Positions 29,443 to 37,091 of a stretch of 38,854 nucleotides of DNA are shown here, piece after piece (the first letter of the stretch is position 1; each line of letters starts with the position of its first letter). Made by a program: the position numbers and the translations under genes. Under the pieces are notes generated by a model. The model saw nothing but the letters and a program-made list of their open reading frames with translations, was not told the origin of the DNA and ran no database searches. The stretch is from a virus: positions 1 to 38,854 of the IMG/VR virus record IMGVR_UViG_3300010885_024459. The stretch is one strand, 5' to 3'.

Positions 29443-30087
29443 ATGGGAACTGGTAAAGACGCGAAAGTGTCTGCCGTGATGACGTGCGGCAGATACGAGG
29501 CTGTGTTTGCACGAAGCATGATCGAGGCTGCGTTACGTGAGGTCGGAATCGGCCTCATGTACAGCCAAGGTGTGTTTTACGGTCAATGCATGCAGCGAAT
29601 GCTGCAAAGTGTCATCGACATAGATGCGGATATCGTTTTGACGATTGATGGAGATTCAATTTTTAAAGCCGAACACGTCAGGCGGCTGCTGAACATCATC
29701 GTCAATGACGAAAAGATCGACGCACTGGCATCACTGCAATTGAGACGAGGAAAAGCCGACGTTCTGGGTTTTCATGAGAGCCAGACCAGCATCGTGTGGA
29801 CTGGTGATCCGGTGCAGGTCACGTCGGCACATTTTGGATTGACTGCACTTCGAGTCGACAAAATAGCGAAGTGCAAAAAGCCCTGGTTCTATTCGCAGCC
29901 GGACGAAAATGGCGAATGGGAAAAGAACCGGATCGATGACGACATCTGGTTTTGGAAACAGTGGAAAGAGGCGGGCAACAGTCTTTATCTGGATGCAGGA
30001 TGCCGCATCGGACATTTGGAAGAAATGGTTGCCACATTTAGCGAAGACCTTACACCGATGCACGTCTACCCCGGAGACTGGCAATGA
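29443..30087 (+). CDS. Glycosyltransferase-like protein (GT-A type)
   Basis: The protein has 214 residues. VLTIDGDSIF with D69-x-D71 is the metal/sugar-nucleotide DxD motif of GT-A enzymes. The region KKPWFYSQPDENGEWEKNRIDDDIWFWKQWKEAG and DAGCRIGHL fits the acceptor-side half of family 2-like glycosyltransferases. It might glycosylate virion proteins or a host surface. It lies between capsid and connector genes. Confidence 0.65.
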   Translation: MGTGKDAKVSAVMTCGRYEAVFARSMIEAALREVGIGLMYSQGVFYGQCMQRMLQSVIDIDADIVLTIDGDSIFKAEHVRRLLNIIVNDEKIDALASLQLRRGKADVLGFHESQTSIVWTGDPVQVTSAHFGLTALRVDKIAKCKKPWFYSQPDENGEWEKNRIDDDIWFWKQWKEAGNSLYLDAGCRIGHLEEMVATFSEDLTPMHVYPGDWQ

Positions 30088-30380
30088 GGTTGCGATTCTT
30101 GCGAATGTGGAAACATTTTAAGGTCGGACAGGAGACGTCGTCGCTGCCTGATGGTGTCGCGACGACGTTGATACGGGTGAGAACTGCCGCGTTAGTTGAG
30201 GATGCCTACAATGTCACTGCAACAATCAACCAGCAAAATAGAGTTGAGCCGTCCGACGGTAGTGACAGGTCCGACAGCGGAACCAGTGACACTGGCCGAA
30301 GCAAAGAGGCAGTTGTTTCTGGCGGAATCGGACACAAGCCAGGACGCCGAACTGGTCAGCCGAATTCAGGCCGCGCGTGA
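30084..30380 (+). CDS. Unknown 98-aa head-region protein
   Basis: The ATG overlaps the preceding stop (ATGA). The first 42 residues (MRLRFLRMWKHFKVGQETSSLPDGVATTLIRVRTAALVED) look like a real small phage protein between glycosyltransferase and connector. The remainder overlaps the connector in another frame and is low in complexity, so the true end may be as given or the tail may be tolerated. Confidence 0.45.
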   Translation: MRLRFLRMWKHFKVGQETSSLPDGVATTLIRVRTAALVEDAYNVTATINQQNRVEPSDGSDRSDSGTSDTGRSKEAVVSGGIGHKPGRRTGQPNSGRA

Positions 30381-30813
30381 GCAGTGGGAGCACGACACTG
30401 ACAGCGTTCTGCTAACACAGACACTTTCGGTCACTGCCGAAATGTTCGCAGGTCGCGAAATCGAATTAGACTCGCGACCTGTGCAGTCCATTACGTCCAT
30501 CGTCTATTACGACGAAAATGACACACTGCAGACGTTTTCCTCGGCGAAATACAGTTTCAACGCGGCTGAACGCGAAATTGAACTGAAATGGAACGAGGTT
30601 TGGCCGGTCACTGAAATCCGCTGGGATGCAGTGAAGATCACCTATGTCGCCGGTTACACGAGCGTTGCGGCGGTCCCAGCAATTGCAAAGCAGGCAATGT
30701 TGCTGCTGATCGCGTACTACCATTACAGCAATCGCGGCGACAACGATCGTGCGAACGACATGCGAGCGTATGAAAACCTAGTGAAACGGTTTCTCAGGAG
30801 TTCGTATCCATGA
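30211..30813 (+). CDS. Head-tail connector, gp6-like
   Basis: The start at 30211 is chosen because GAGGA lies about 9 bases upstream; two in-frame upstream ATGs are possible. The product has 200 residues. The pattern TLAEAKRQLFLAESDTSQDAELVSRIQAAREQWEHDTDSVLLTQTL with VKITYVAGY and the helical end is typical of gp6-like (HK97) connectors. It forms the ring below the portal. Confidence 0.8.
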   Translation: MSLQQSTSKIELSRPTVVTGPTAEPVTLAEAKRQLFLAESDTSQDAELVSRIQAAREQWEHDTDSVLLTQTLSVTAEMFAGREIELDSRPVQSITSIVYYDENDTLQTFSSAKYSFNAAEREIELKWNEVWPVTEIRWDAVKITYVAGYTSVAAVPAIAKQAMLLLIAYYHYSNRGDNDRANDMRAYENLVKRFLRSSYP

Positions 30814-31157
30814 GGGGCTACCGACCGCAACGTTTTCATCTCGGCGAAATGCGTGCCCGCATCACGGTAAAGACAGAAACGACTACTCAGGATTCTGCTG
30901 GTCAGCCGGTTCTTACGCTCGCCACGTGGTTGACCAATGAGCCAGCCAAGTGGGAGCCAGTCAGCGGCACTGAAGGTTCACGCGGCCGCCAGGTCGAGGC
31001 GGGAATTTCTGCAGTGTTTACCGTGCATTACCGGGACGGCTACACGCCGAAAATGCGAGTGATCTGCGACAGTCAGACATATGGAATCGTGTACGTGCAT
31101 CGTGTTGACGGGATGGATGCGTACAGGGAACTGCACTGTAAAGCGGTGGTGCTGTAA
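30810..31157 (+). CDS. Head-tail adaptor (SPP1 gp16-like)
   Basis: The protein has 115 residues. MRARITVKTETTTQDSAGQPVLTLATWLTNEPAKWEPVSGTEGSRGRQVEAGISAVFTVHYRDGYTPKMRVICDSQTYGIVYV matches the head-tail joining family of small beta-barrel proteins. It overlaps its neighbours by 4 and 1 nt and sits in the standard position between connector and the HK97 gp10-like gene. Confidence 0.8.
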   Translation: MRGYRPQRFHLGEMRARITVKTETTTQDSAGQPVLTLATWLTNEPAKWEPVSGTEGSRGRQVEAGISAVFTVHYRDGYTPKMRVICDSQTYGIVYVHRVDGMDAYRELHCKAVVL

Positions 31158-31678
31158 TGGCCGCAAATGTAAGCGTGGGACTGCAAATGCTAAACGGTAA
31201 CCAGTTGATAAAGCAACTGGAAGCACTTGCGATTCATGTCCGTGAAAAGGTCGGGCAGGACGCACTTAATGCCGGTATGAAGCCAGTGCAGGCCGCAGTA
31301 ATTGCGAACACACCGGAAAGCAGTTCTACAGGTTCACGCAAAAAACAATCGACCAAAACGCGACAGAAATGGTCTGGATCTAAGAAACTGAAATCAACGA
31401 TCACCAGTGTGGTAAGAACTCGCAAACGTGCTGGCATAACCGCCGGCATGCTGGGACTGGTCGGCCCGTCGTACAGTGGTGGCGGTGGACACGGAAACCT
31501 GTTTTCTAGAGACCACAAGCGGAAGGTGCTTTGGGGGCGTGATGGCGGAACCGTTCGCAGCGTTAATCAGTTTGTTAAACGCAGTGCGGACCAGTCACGA
31601 AGTCAGGCAGAGGCGGCAGTCGTACAGGCAGTGAAATCGGGAATTGACTCCGCAGCGAGGGCCACCACGAATGGCTGA
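31157..31678 (+). CDS. HK97 gp10-like head-tail protein
   Basis: The protein has 173 residues. The start (MLNGNQLIKQLEALAIHVREKVGQDALNAGMKPVQAAVIANTPESS) is the gp10 pattern, followed by a basic middle (KKQSTKTRQKWSGSKKLKSTITSVVRTRKRAG) and a helical tail. It is involved in tail attachment or tail tube joining. Confidence 0.8.
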   Translation: MAANVSVGLQMLNGNQLIKQLEALAIHVREKVGQDALNAGMKPVQAAVIANTPESSSTGSRKKQSTKTRQKWSGSKKLKSTITSVVRTRKRAGITAGMLGLVGPSYSGGGGHGNLFSRDHKRKVLWGRDGGTVRSVNQFVKRSADQSRSQAEAAVVQAVKSGIDSAARATTNG

Positions 31679-32099
31679 CCTCGGAACAGCAGTCAGGGGT
31701 TTTTTGTACGCGAATGCCGGGGTGCTCGCCCTGACATCAACGCGGATCTATCCAGACGTGTTGCCGCAAGGTTATGCAGTATCGACCGGTGGTGCATTGA
31801 CATACACGATCATCGACACAATTCACGATCACCTGATTAACGGGTTGTCGGGGATCGCGAGAAGCAGAATTGAGTTCGCAGCATTCTCAGGCACGCGGGC
31901 CGGAGCCAACGCAATTGCGGAAGCCGTGCGAGCGTCTGGATTAGCAGGAACGACGGGTCTGGTGGGTGGCGTGTTTTTCGAATCCGTGATGCTGGACAGC
32001 GGCGTGCAGACGCTGGATGAACAGCCAACGGACGGATCTCAGGAACACAGGTATTTTACAGTGTTTGATTATCTCATCGCCTATCAGGAGAGCATATAA
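31671..32099 (+). CDS. Tail completion protein, DUF3168-like
   Basis: The start at 31671 overlaps the previous gene by 8 nt. The product has 142 residues and the pattern YANAGVLALTSTRIYPDVLPQGYA...ALTYTIIDTIHDHLINGLSGIARSRIEFAAFSGTRAGANAIAEAVRASGLAG of DUF3168 proteins. It lies between gp10 and the major tail protein as expected. Confidence 0.8.
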   Translation: MADLGTAVRGFLYANAGVLALTSTRIYPDVLPQGYAVSTGGALTYTIIDTIHDHLINGLSGIARSRIEFAAFSGTRAGANAIAEAVRASGLAGTTGLVGGVFFESVMLDSGVQTLDEQPTDGSQEHRYFTVFDYLIAYQESI

Positions 32100-32552
32100 A
32101 TGCCCACAGGCACACGATTCAAAACAGGGAACTTGGCAACTCTGACTCTTGCTGGCACGCTCACGACCGGTGTCACAACATCATGGGTGGGAAACATTGT
32201 TTCTATCAATCCAGGCGAATGGACGATCGGCGAGCGGGACGTGTCGTTATTGGCTGATACTGGGTTTCTTCGTGTTGACCCTCATGATTTGGCAGTGCCA
32301 AACGAAGTGAGCGGCGTTTGTCGGTTTTCGCCTGTGGTCGGTGTGCCGACAGTTAACGGCAATGTCGCACTGGCGACAATCACTTTGCCGCAGTCGTCTA
32401 CAGCAACGTCCGGAGTGACACGTGGTAACATTGCAGGTAATGCGTTCTTCAGCCGTGTGTCGTTTCCGCAGATGTCCAATAATGAAACCATGGACAGCGA
32501 ATTCACGCTGAAGATGACCGGCGAATCTTTGGCATTTACGAAAGAAGCATAA
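32100..32552 (+). CDS. Major tail protein
   Basis: The protein has 150 residues and is beta-rich (FKTGNLATLTLAGTLTTGVTTSWVGNIVSINPGEWTIGERDVSLLADTGFLRV), ending with SEFTLKMTGESLAFTKEA. It follows the tail completion gene and precedes the chaperone pair, which is the position of the tube-forming protein. AGGAGAG precedes the start. Confidence 0.7.
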   Translation: MPTGTRFKTGNLATLTLAGTLTTGVTTSWVGNIVSINPGEWTIGERDVSLLADTGFLRVDPHDLAVPNEVSGVCRFSPVVGVPTVNGNVALATITLPQSSTATSGVTRGNIAGNAFFSRVSFPQMSNNETMDSEFTLKMTGESLAFTKEA

Positions 32553-32553
32553 C

Positions 32554-32829
32554 GTGCAAATTGAACTGACCGATCATCTAGGTGAGTCCAACACCGGCGA
32601 AGTCGTCGAGCACAATCAATGGATTGTGATGTGCGACGGAACGCACGTTGGCTACCTTCAGAAAACTGAAGGGGCATGGTTGTCGTGTATCGTTAATATG
32701 GACGAGCCGACAAAACTGGAATTGATCGAGGCGGTCAGCAAAGCGGCACGGCTGGCAATTGGGGGGGCGGCAGTTCCTGTTGACCCCGATTTCTTGAACG
32801 ATGACGAGGGTGAGGACGACGCAGAATGA
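32554..32829 (+). CDS. Unknown 91-aa tail-region protein
   Basis: It starts at GTG (32554) and overlaps the chaperone gene by 4 nt. The sequence is mixed beta (NQWIVMCDGTHVGYLQKTEGAWLSCIV) with an acidic tail. Position suggests a tail assembly factor; the family is not recognised. Confidence 0.5.
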   Translation: MQIELTDHLGESNTGEVVEHNQWIVMCDGTHVGYLQKTEGAWLSCIVNMDEPTKLELIEAVSKAARLAIGGAAVPVDPDFLNDDEGEDDAE

Positions 32830-33212
32830 CACTGACACGAGCAACGCTCGGCAAACTGACAAAGCGAGCCACGAAAGACATTGACATTGACGGGAACGCC
32901 GTGCGGATTCAGCGGCCAACACCGCTGGAATATTCTCAGTATCAGATGTCGCTGGTAGACAAGGACGGCAAATGGAACGCGACGAATCTGAACGACTCGA
33001 TTTTGTTGCTAGTCTCGCGCATGTGGATAGACGAAGAAGGCGAACGGCTGTTTAAAGACACTGAGACGAAACAACTCGGATCTATCGATCTCGGATTTTA
33101 TCAAAAACTGTCGGAGGAGTGTCAGCAGTACGCAAGGACAGGTGAGGCAGCGAAAACTCTGGGGGAGTCCAAAGAAATCACAAACTCAGGTTTGCTTGTC
33201 GAGTCTGTTTAG
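32826..33212 (+). CDS. Tail assembly chaperone (G-like)
   Basis: The protein has 128 residues and is helical with a tail-chaperone-like core (DIDIDGNAVRIQRPTPLEYSQYQMSLVDKDGKW...DSILLLVSRMWIDEEGERLF). Directly after it an open stretch in the -1 frame (33164-33526) has no start codon, so a gpG/gpGT-style frameshift fusion is likely. A G5 run at 33161-33165 lets the GGG codon slip by one base. Confidence 0.7.
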   Translation: MTLTRATLGKLTKRATKDIDIDGNAVRIQRPTPLEYSQYQMSLVDKDGKWNATNLNDSILLLVSRMWIDEEGERLFKDTETKQLGSIDLGFYQKLSEECQQYARTGEAAKTLGESKEITNSGLLVESV

Positions 33213-33526
33213 AACTCGGCATAGACGATCCAGAGGCGTGGTTAGATTCGATTCCTGAACGTTTATTAGAACTCTGGTGGGCATATTACCAGTGTGAGCC
33301 GTTCGGGTCGCATTGGGAACAGACAGCTTCAGTAGCCGCTGTAATGCACGCCAACACGGCAATGATGGCAGCCACTCGCGGCGTGAAGATGGACACGATG
33401 AGCGTTGTAGACTTTATGCCTTCAGATTCGATGCGATGGCAGAAACGATCAAAACTGAGCAAACGCGGCATCAGGCATCCTAAAGCACAGGCAGACATTC
33501 TCAAGCGGGCATTCGGGTTTTTATGA
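33164..33526 (+). CDS. T domain of the chaperone, made by -1 frameshift
   Basis: From the G run the -1 frame reads GVQRNHKLRFACRVCLELGIDDPEAWLDSIPERLLELWWAYYQCEPFGSHWEQ and continues to the stop at 33526. The EPFG motif is typical of tail chaperone T domains. There is no ATG, GTG or TTG in that frame before 33344, so independent translation of the conserved part is unlikely. It overlaps the tape-measure start by 4 nt. Confidence 0.6.
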   Translation, partial: GVQRNHKLRFACRVCLELGIDDPEAWLDSIPERLLELWWAYYQCEPFGSHWEQTASVAAVMHANTAMMAATRGVKMDTMSVVDFMPSDSMRWQKRSKLSKRGIRHPKAQADILKRAFGFL

Positions 33527-35433
33527 CAACGATAACCGCATTAAACGTCCGGCTCGGAATGGACGTATCAAACTTTAGCGAGGGTGCAAATCTCGCTAAG
33601 GGCGAGGTCACGAAGGTGGCCTCAATTATGCGGCAGTCTGTTCCGCCAGCAGAAAAATATAAGCAGGAACTGGACCTGCTTAATCGTGCGTTTAGCGATG
33701 TTGGAAAAAAGTCTGCTCAGTATGCCAACGCCGTTGACTATGTGAACAAAAAGAATCAGCAGGGGAAAAATTCCGTAAAGGAATTGACGGCGGAGGAAAT
33801 CAAACACACTGCAGCACTAGAACGTGGTAAAAGCGTTACTCGATCTGTCGAAAAAGCGCAGGAGGCTCACAATCGTAGAATTCGCGAATATCGCGAACTG
33901 CTGAAGGGTGGCGCGATCGATCAGGAAACGTTTCGCAGAGCTGTGCAGCGTTCTGGTGAAACGATGAAGCAATCGCAGTCGTCCTCCTCGTCAGCGATAT
34001 CATCAATCAAGGGCATGGCAGCGGCGTACATCGGATTTCAGACCGTCGCCAAATCCTTGCAGCTCGCGACGCAAGTGGAAGACGCAACGATTGCATTCGA
34101 GGTACTCACCGGAAGCGCAGAGGAAGGCAAGCAACTGTTTGAGGAGATTCGGCAATTTGCTGCTGCATCACCGATCACATTTGCAAATGCCACTGAAGCC
34201 ACAAAAACCATGATGGGTTTTGGTGTGGCGGCGGAAGACGTGCAAAAGAATCTGCAAATGCTATCGGATGTCACCGGCGGAAACAATGAGCGATTTAAAA
34301 CGCTATCGCTCGCGTTTTCGCAAATGTCTGCTGCTGGGCGATTGATGGGTCAAGACCTGCTGCAGATGGTTAACGCAGGGTTTAACCCGTTGCAGCAAAT
34401 TAGCAAGACGACCGGCGAAAGCCTGATCGAGCTCAAAACCCGGATGGAAGATGGCGGAATTTCAGCCGAAGAAGTACGCGGGGCATTTGAAACCGCCACA
34501 TCTGAAGGCGGCATGTTCTACGGGATGACAGAACGTCTTTCCGAAACAGTCAGCGGCAAGTTAAACATCGCGCTGAGCGACATGGAACAGAAACTTGCTT
34601 CTGCCGGCGAGGAACTTGCCCCGCTGGCGAATTTGTTGTTTGAGGGGTTTGATCTAGTGAAACCCGTTCTTGATGACATTGTCAAACTAATTCAAAGGGC
34701 CGTAGATGGTATATCGTTGATGGTGGCGTTTGTGCGAGATGTGTGGAACACAGCCACATCTGGTGTGAACGATACTACCCAAATAGATAAGTTGCTCGAT
34801 CGAATCGAAGATCGTGAACGAGAAGCGGAGCTAGCCAAGGAAAAAGCCTTGGACAAAAACCTGCAGGAGCGAGAAGCGGCAGCGAAGAAGGCGGCAGAGG
34901 CAGAAAAGAAGGCGGCCCAGGATGTAGCACAAGCAGAAAAGAAAGAGGCAGAAGAACAAAAGAAACAACATGAGAACGCAGCTAAGGAAGAAAAGAAGCG
35001 AATCGAGGAACAGGAAAAGGCACGGCTGAAGGCGATCGAGAACGAAAAGAAAGAACGCGAGCGAGCGGAAAAGCAGGCGGAAGAACAGTTTCAGCGTGAT
35101 CTGGAAACCGCTCGCGAAGGGGCGATGGATTACTTTGCTCAGCAGGAAGAAAAAAACAAACAGAAACGGGCCGACGTCGCTGCAGGCCCGGGTGCGGGGA
35201 TGGAAGTAGGATCTGCCGAGGCCGCTAAATTCGCAGCCGACAGAGTGAATCAGCAAATCGGAGTAGCAGCAGTGCCACAACAACCGACGCCGGGCGAAGC
35301 AGAGATTGCTAAGAAGGCAGAGCAGCTCTACAAGGAACAGAAACTCGCCACAGTTGCAGCAAATGCACAAACCGTTCTGCTGACATCACTGGTGACTGCG
35401 ACAAAAGAAAACGGATTCAAAAGGATTAGATAA
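33523..35433 (+). CDS. Tail tape measure protein
   Basis: The protein has 636 residues. The block EDATIAFEVLTGSAEEGKQLFEEIRQFAAASPITFANATEATKTMMGFGVAAEDVQKNLQMLSDVTGGNNERFKTLSLAFSQMSAAGRLMGQDLLQMVNAGFNPLQQISKTTGESLIEL is the tape-measure N-terminal domain. Residues about 420-540 are a K/E/A-rich coiled coil. A length of 636 residues suggests a tail near 95 nm if 1.5 angstrom per residue applies; this is a rough inference. Confidence 0.9.
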   Translation: MTTITALNVRLGMDVSNFSEGANLAKGEVTKVASIMRQSVPPAEKYKQELDLLNRAFSDVGKKSAQYANAVDYVNKKNQQGKNSVKELTAEEIKHTAALERGKSVTRSVEKAQEAHNRRIREYRELLKGGAIDQETFRRAVQRSGETMKQSQSSSSSAISSIKGMAAAYIGFQTVAKSLQLATQVEDATIAFEVLTGSAEEGKQLFEEIRQFAAASPITFANATEATKTMMGFGVAAEDVQKNLQMLSDVTGGNNERFKTLSLAFSQMSAAGRLMGQDLLQMVNAGFNPLQQISKTTGESLIELKTRMEDGGISAEEVRGAFETATSEGGMFYGMTERLSETVSGKLNIALSDMEQKLASAGEELAPLANLLFEGFDLVKPVLDDIVKLIQRAVDGISLMVAFVRDVWNTATSGVNDTTQIDKLLDRIEDREREAELAKEKALDKNLQEREAAAKKAAEAEKKAAQDVAQAEKKEAEEQKKQHENAAKEEKKRIEEQEKARLKAIENEKKERERAEKQAEEQFQRDLETAREGAMDYFAQQEEKNKQKRADVAAGPGAGMEVGSAEAAKFAADRVNQQIGVAAVPQQPTPGEAEIAKKAEQLYKEQKLATVAANAQTVLLTSLVTATKENGFKRIR

Positions 35434-35837
35434 TGGCGGATCTCAGCGGCATCACGGCAGTCAGACCAACAGCAAACACGCAGTTTAGGTTGGTGCAATA
35501 CGGAGGCACGGTATCAGTCGGTCAGCCGCTTGCGCAAAGCTCGAGCAAGTTTGTGGCGGCAGACGCTAACGCATCGCTTGCACTTGCTGCGGCTGAAGGT
35601 ATCGCGATGACGCCAGGAGTGACTGACGGCTACGGAATCATGGCGACTGGTGGACCGATTATTTTCGTTGGTACAACAATGGTGGTAGGCGAAACATATC
35701 TGGTGTCGCCGACAGCAGGCGGAATCATGCCGAACGTGGATCGTGCCACTGGTGCCTACGTTACTCGGCTTGGAACAGCAGCCACAACAACGCAACTCGA
35801 TCTCAGTATCAAAGCAACAGAAATTCAGGTGCCCTGA
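35433..35837 (+). CDS. Unknown 134-aa beta-rich tail-region protein
   Basis: The ATG overlaps the tape-measure stop (TAATG). It is small, Ala/Gly/Thr-rich and beta-like (FRLVQYGGTVSVGQPLAQSSSKFVAADANASLALAAAEGIAMTP), resembling DUF2190-type capsid-stabilising or decoration proteins by composition. Its function in the tail region is unknown. Confidence 0.5.
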   Translation: MADLSGITAVRPTANTQFRLVQYGGTVSVGQPLAQSSSKFVAADANASLALAAAEGIAMTPGVTDGYGIMATGGPIIFVGTTMVVGETYLVSPTAGGIMPNVDRATGAYVTRLGTAATTTQLDLSIKATEIQVP

Positions 35838-36685
35838 TGGCCTCAGTTCTGCAAGGCGAGCAACGCCAAGGACAATCAGCGATTCGATCGTCAGGCGGGA
35901 TTCCAATTCTCGACGAAACGTTTCATTTTCTCGTTAAGGCAGATTCAGCGAACGAAAGCCGCCTCACAGTGTTGGCTACTCCGGGACTGCCTATCGCGAA
36001 TGTTTCCGTTTCATCGTTCGGCAACGCGGTGTGCAAAGCGGTGACCGCTGTGAGGCGCGAAGAGCATCCGAAATATTGGGACGTGACGGCCACATTTTCC
36101 AGCGAAGTCGACGAATCGCAGCAGAAGGAAAGTGAGTCGCAGGATCCGCAGGAATGGGTTCCGATCTACGAAACCAAATTCGAGCGATTGCAGGAAATTG
36201 TAACAAAAGATTACAACGACGATGCAATTGCTAATAGCGCCGGGCAGCCGTTTGAAAACGGTTTGGTCAGGGCTCGCTTTATACCGATTTGGGAGTTTTT
36301 TCAGTTTGAGGCGGCATCAGTCAGCGATGAAACCGTTATTGATCGCAATGAGGTCATCAATAGCGTGGCGTTCAAAGGCCGAGCCGCAAGAACATTGTTG
36401 TGTACGGTAATGTCCTCGGTAGTTGGTTTTTACTACGGCAGAAAACGACGGCTCACACGATATTCGCTGCGATACGATAAACGTAACTGGAAAAACAAGC
36501 GACTAGACGTAGGTACTGTCTACAAAGATGGAACGAAGCATAAGGCGTATGAAGACGCTGATGGGAACGTAATCCTTGGGGGATTGAACGGGTCCGGCGG
36601 CAAGGTCGCTGTAGGCACTAAACCAAGCGTGCTGGAATTCGCCATGTATCAGGAAGTTGCCTTCGCCAGTTTTTTGAGGATCTGA
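35837..36685 (+). CDS. Unknown 282-aa distal tail protein
   Basis: It overlaps the preceding stop as TGATG. The protein is beta-rich with FRLTVLATPGLPIANVSVS-like strands and a polar middle (EVDESQQKESESQDPQEWVP). Position after the tape measure and before a large open gene suggests a distal tail or baseplate protein. No family signature is recognised. Confidence 0.5.
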   Translation: MASVLQGEQRQGQSAIRSSGGIPILDETFHFLVKADSANESRLTVLATPGLPIANVSVSSFGNAVCKAVTAVRREEHPKYWDVTATFSSEVDESQQKESESQDPQEWVPIYETKFERLQEIVTKDYNDDAIANSAGQPFENGLVRARFIPIWEFFQFEAASVSDETVIDRNEVINSVAFKGRAARTLLCTVMSSVVGFYYGRKRRLTRYSLRYDKRNWKNKRLDVGTVYKDGTKHKAYEDADGNVILGGLNGSGGKVAVGTKPSVLEFAMYQEVAFASFLRI

Positions 36686-36686
36686 C

Positions 36687-37091
36687 ATGGCTGACGAAAG
36701 CACCTACGGATTCGCGAAGGAAGACGCAGAAGCACTGCTGCTCGGAATCAACACGCAGGAAAATGCGTACAAAGAAAACAGCCCACGACAAGCGAAACCG
36801 ATTTCAGTTATTTTGGGTGAAGAACTGGCAGCAGCAACCGATCCTCGCACCGGATGGACTACCGCGCGAGCGTATGTCTATGGTGGGGTAAGTGATCTTC
36901 AATACCGGGGCTTTCAGGTAGTCGTCCGCCAGCGATACACTGGTATCACCGGAGCTGCTGGACAATACGGAAAAGCTGAACGCAAAAACGGTGGCTGGGA
37001 CTTGGAGTCTCTGGACTGTCAGCCTATTGACGGATGGACCGCACCCGAGGCGTTTACCATTGATGCGTCCCCAGGACCGGGAGACGCCTAA
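36687..37091 (+). CDS. Unknown 134-aa tail-region protein
   Basis: GAGGAT precedes the start. The protein is mixed, with an acidic N-terminus (DAEALLLGINTQENAY) and a beta-like C-terminal half. It overlaps the next start by one base (TAATG), so it belongs to the tail operon. Function unknown. Confidence 0.5.
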   Translation: MADESTYGFAKEDAEALLLGINTQENAYKENSPRQAKPISVILGEELAAATDPRTGWTTARAYVYGGVSDLQYRGFQVVVRQRYTGITGAAGQYGKAERKNGGWDLESLDCQPIDGWTAPEAFTIDASPGPGDA

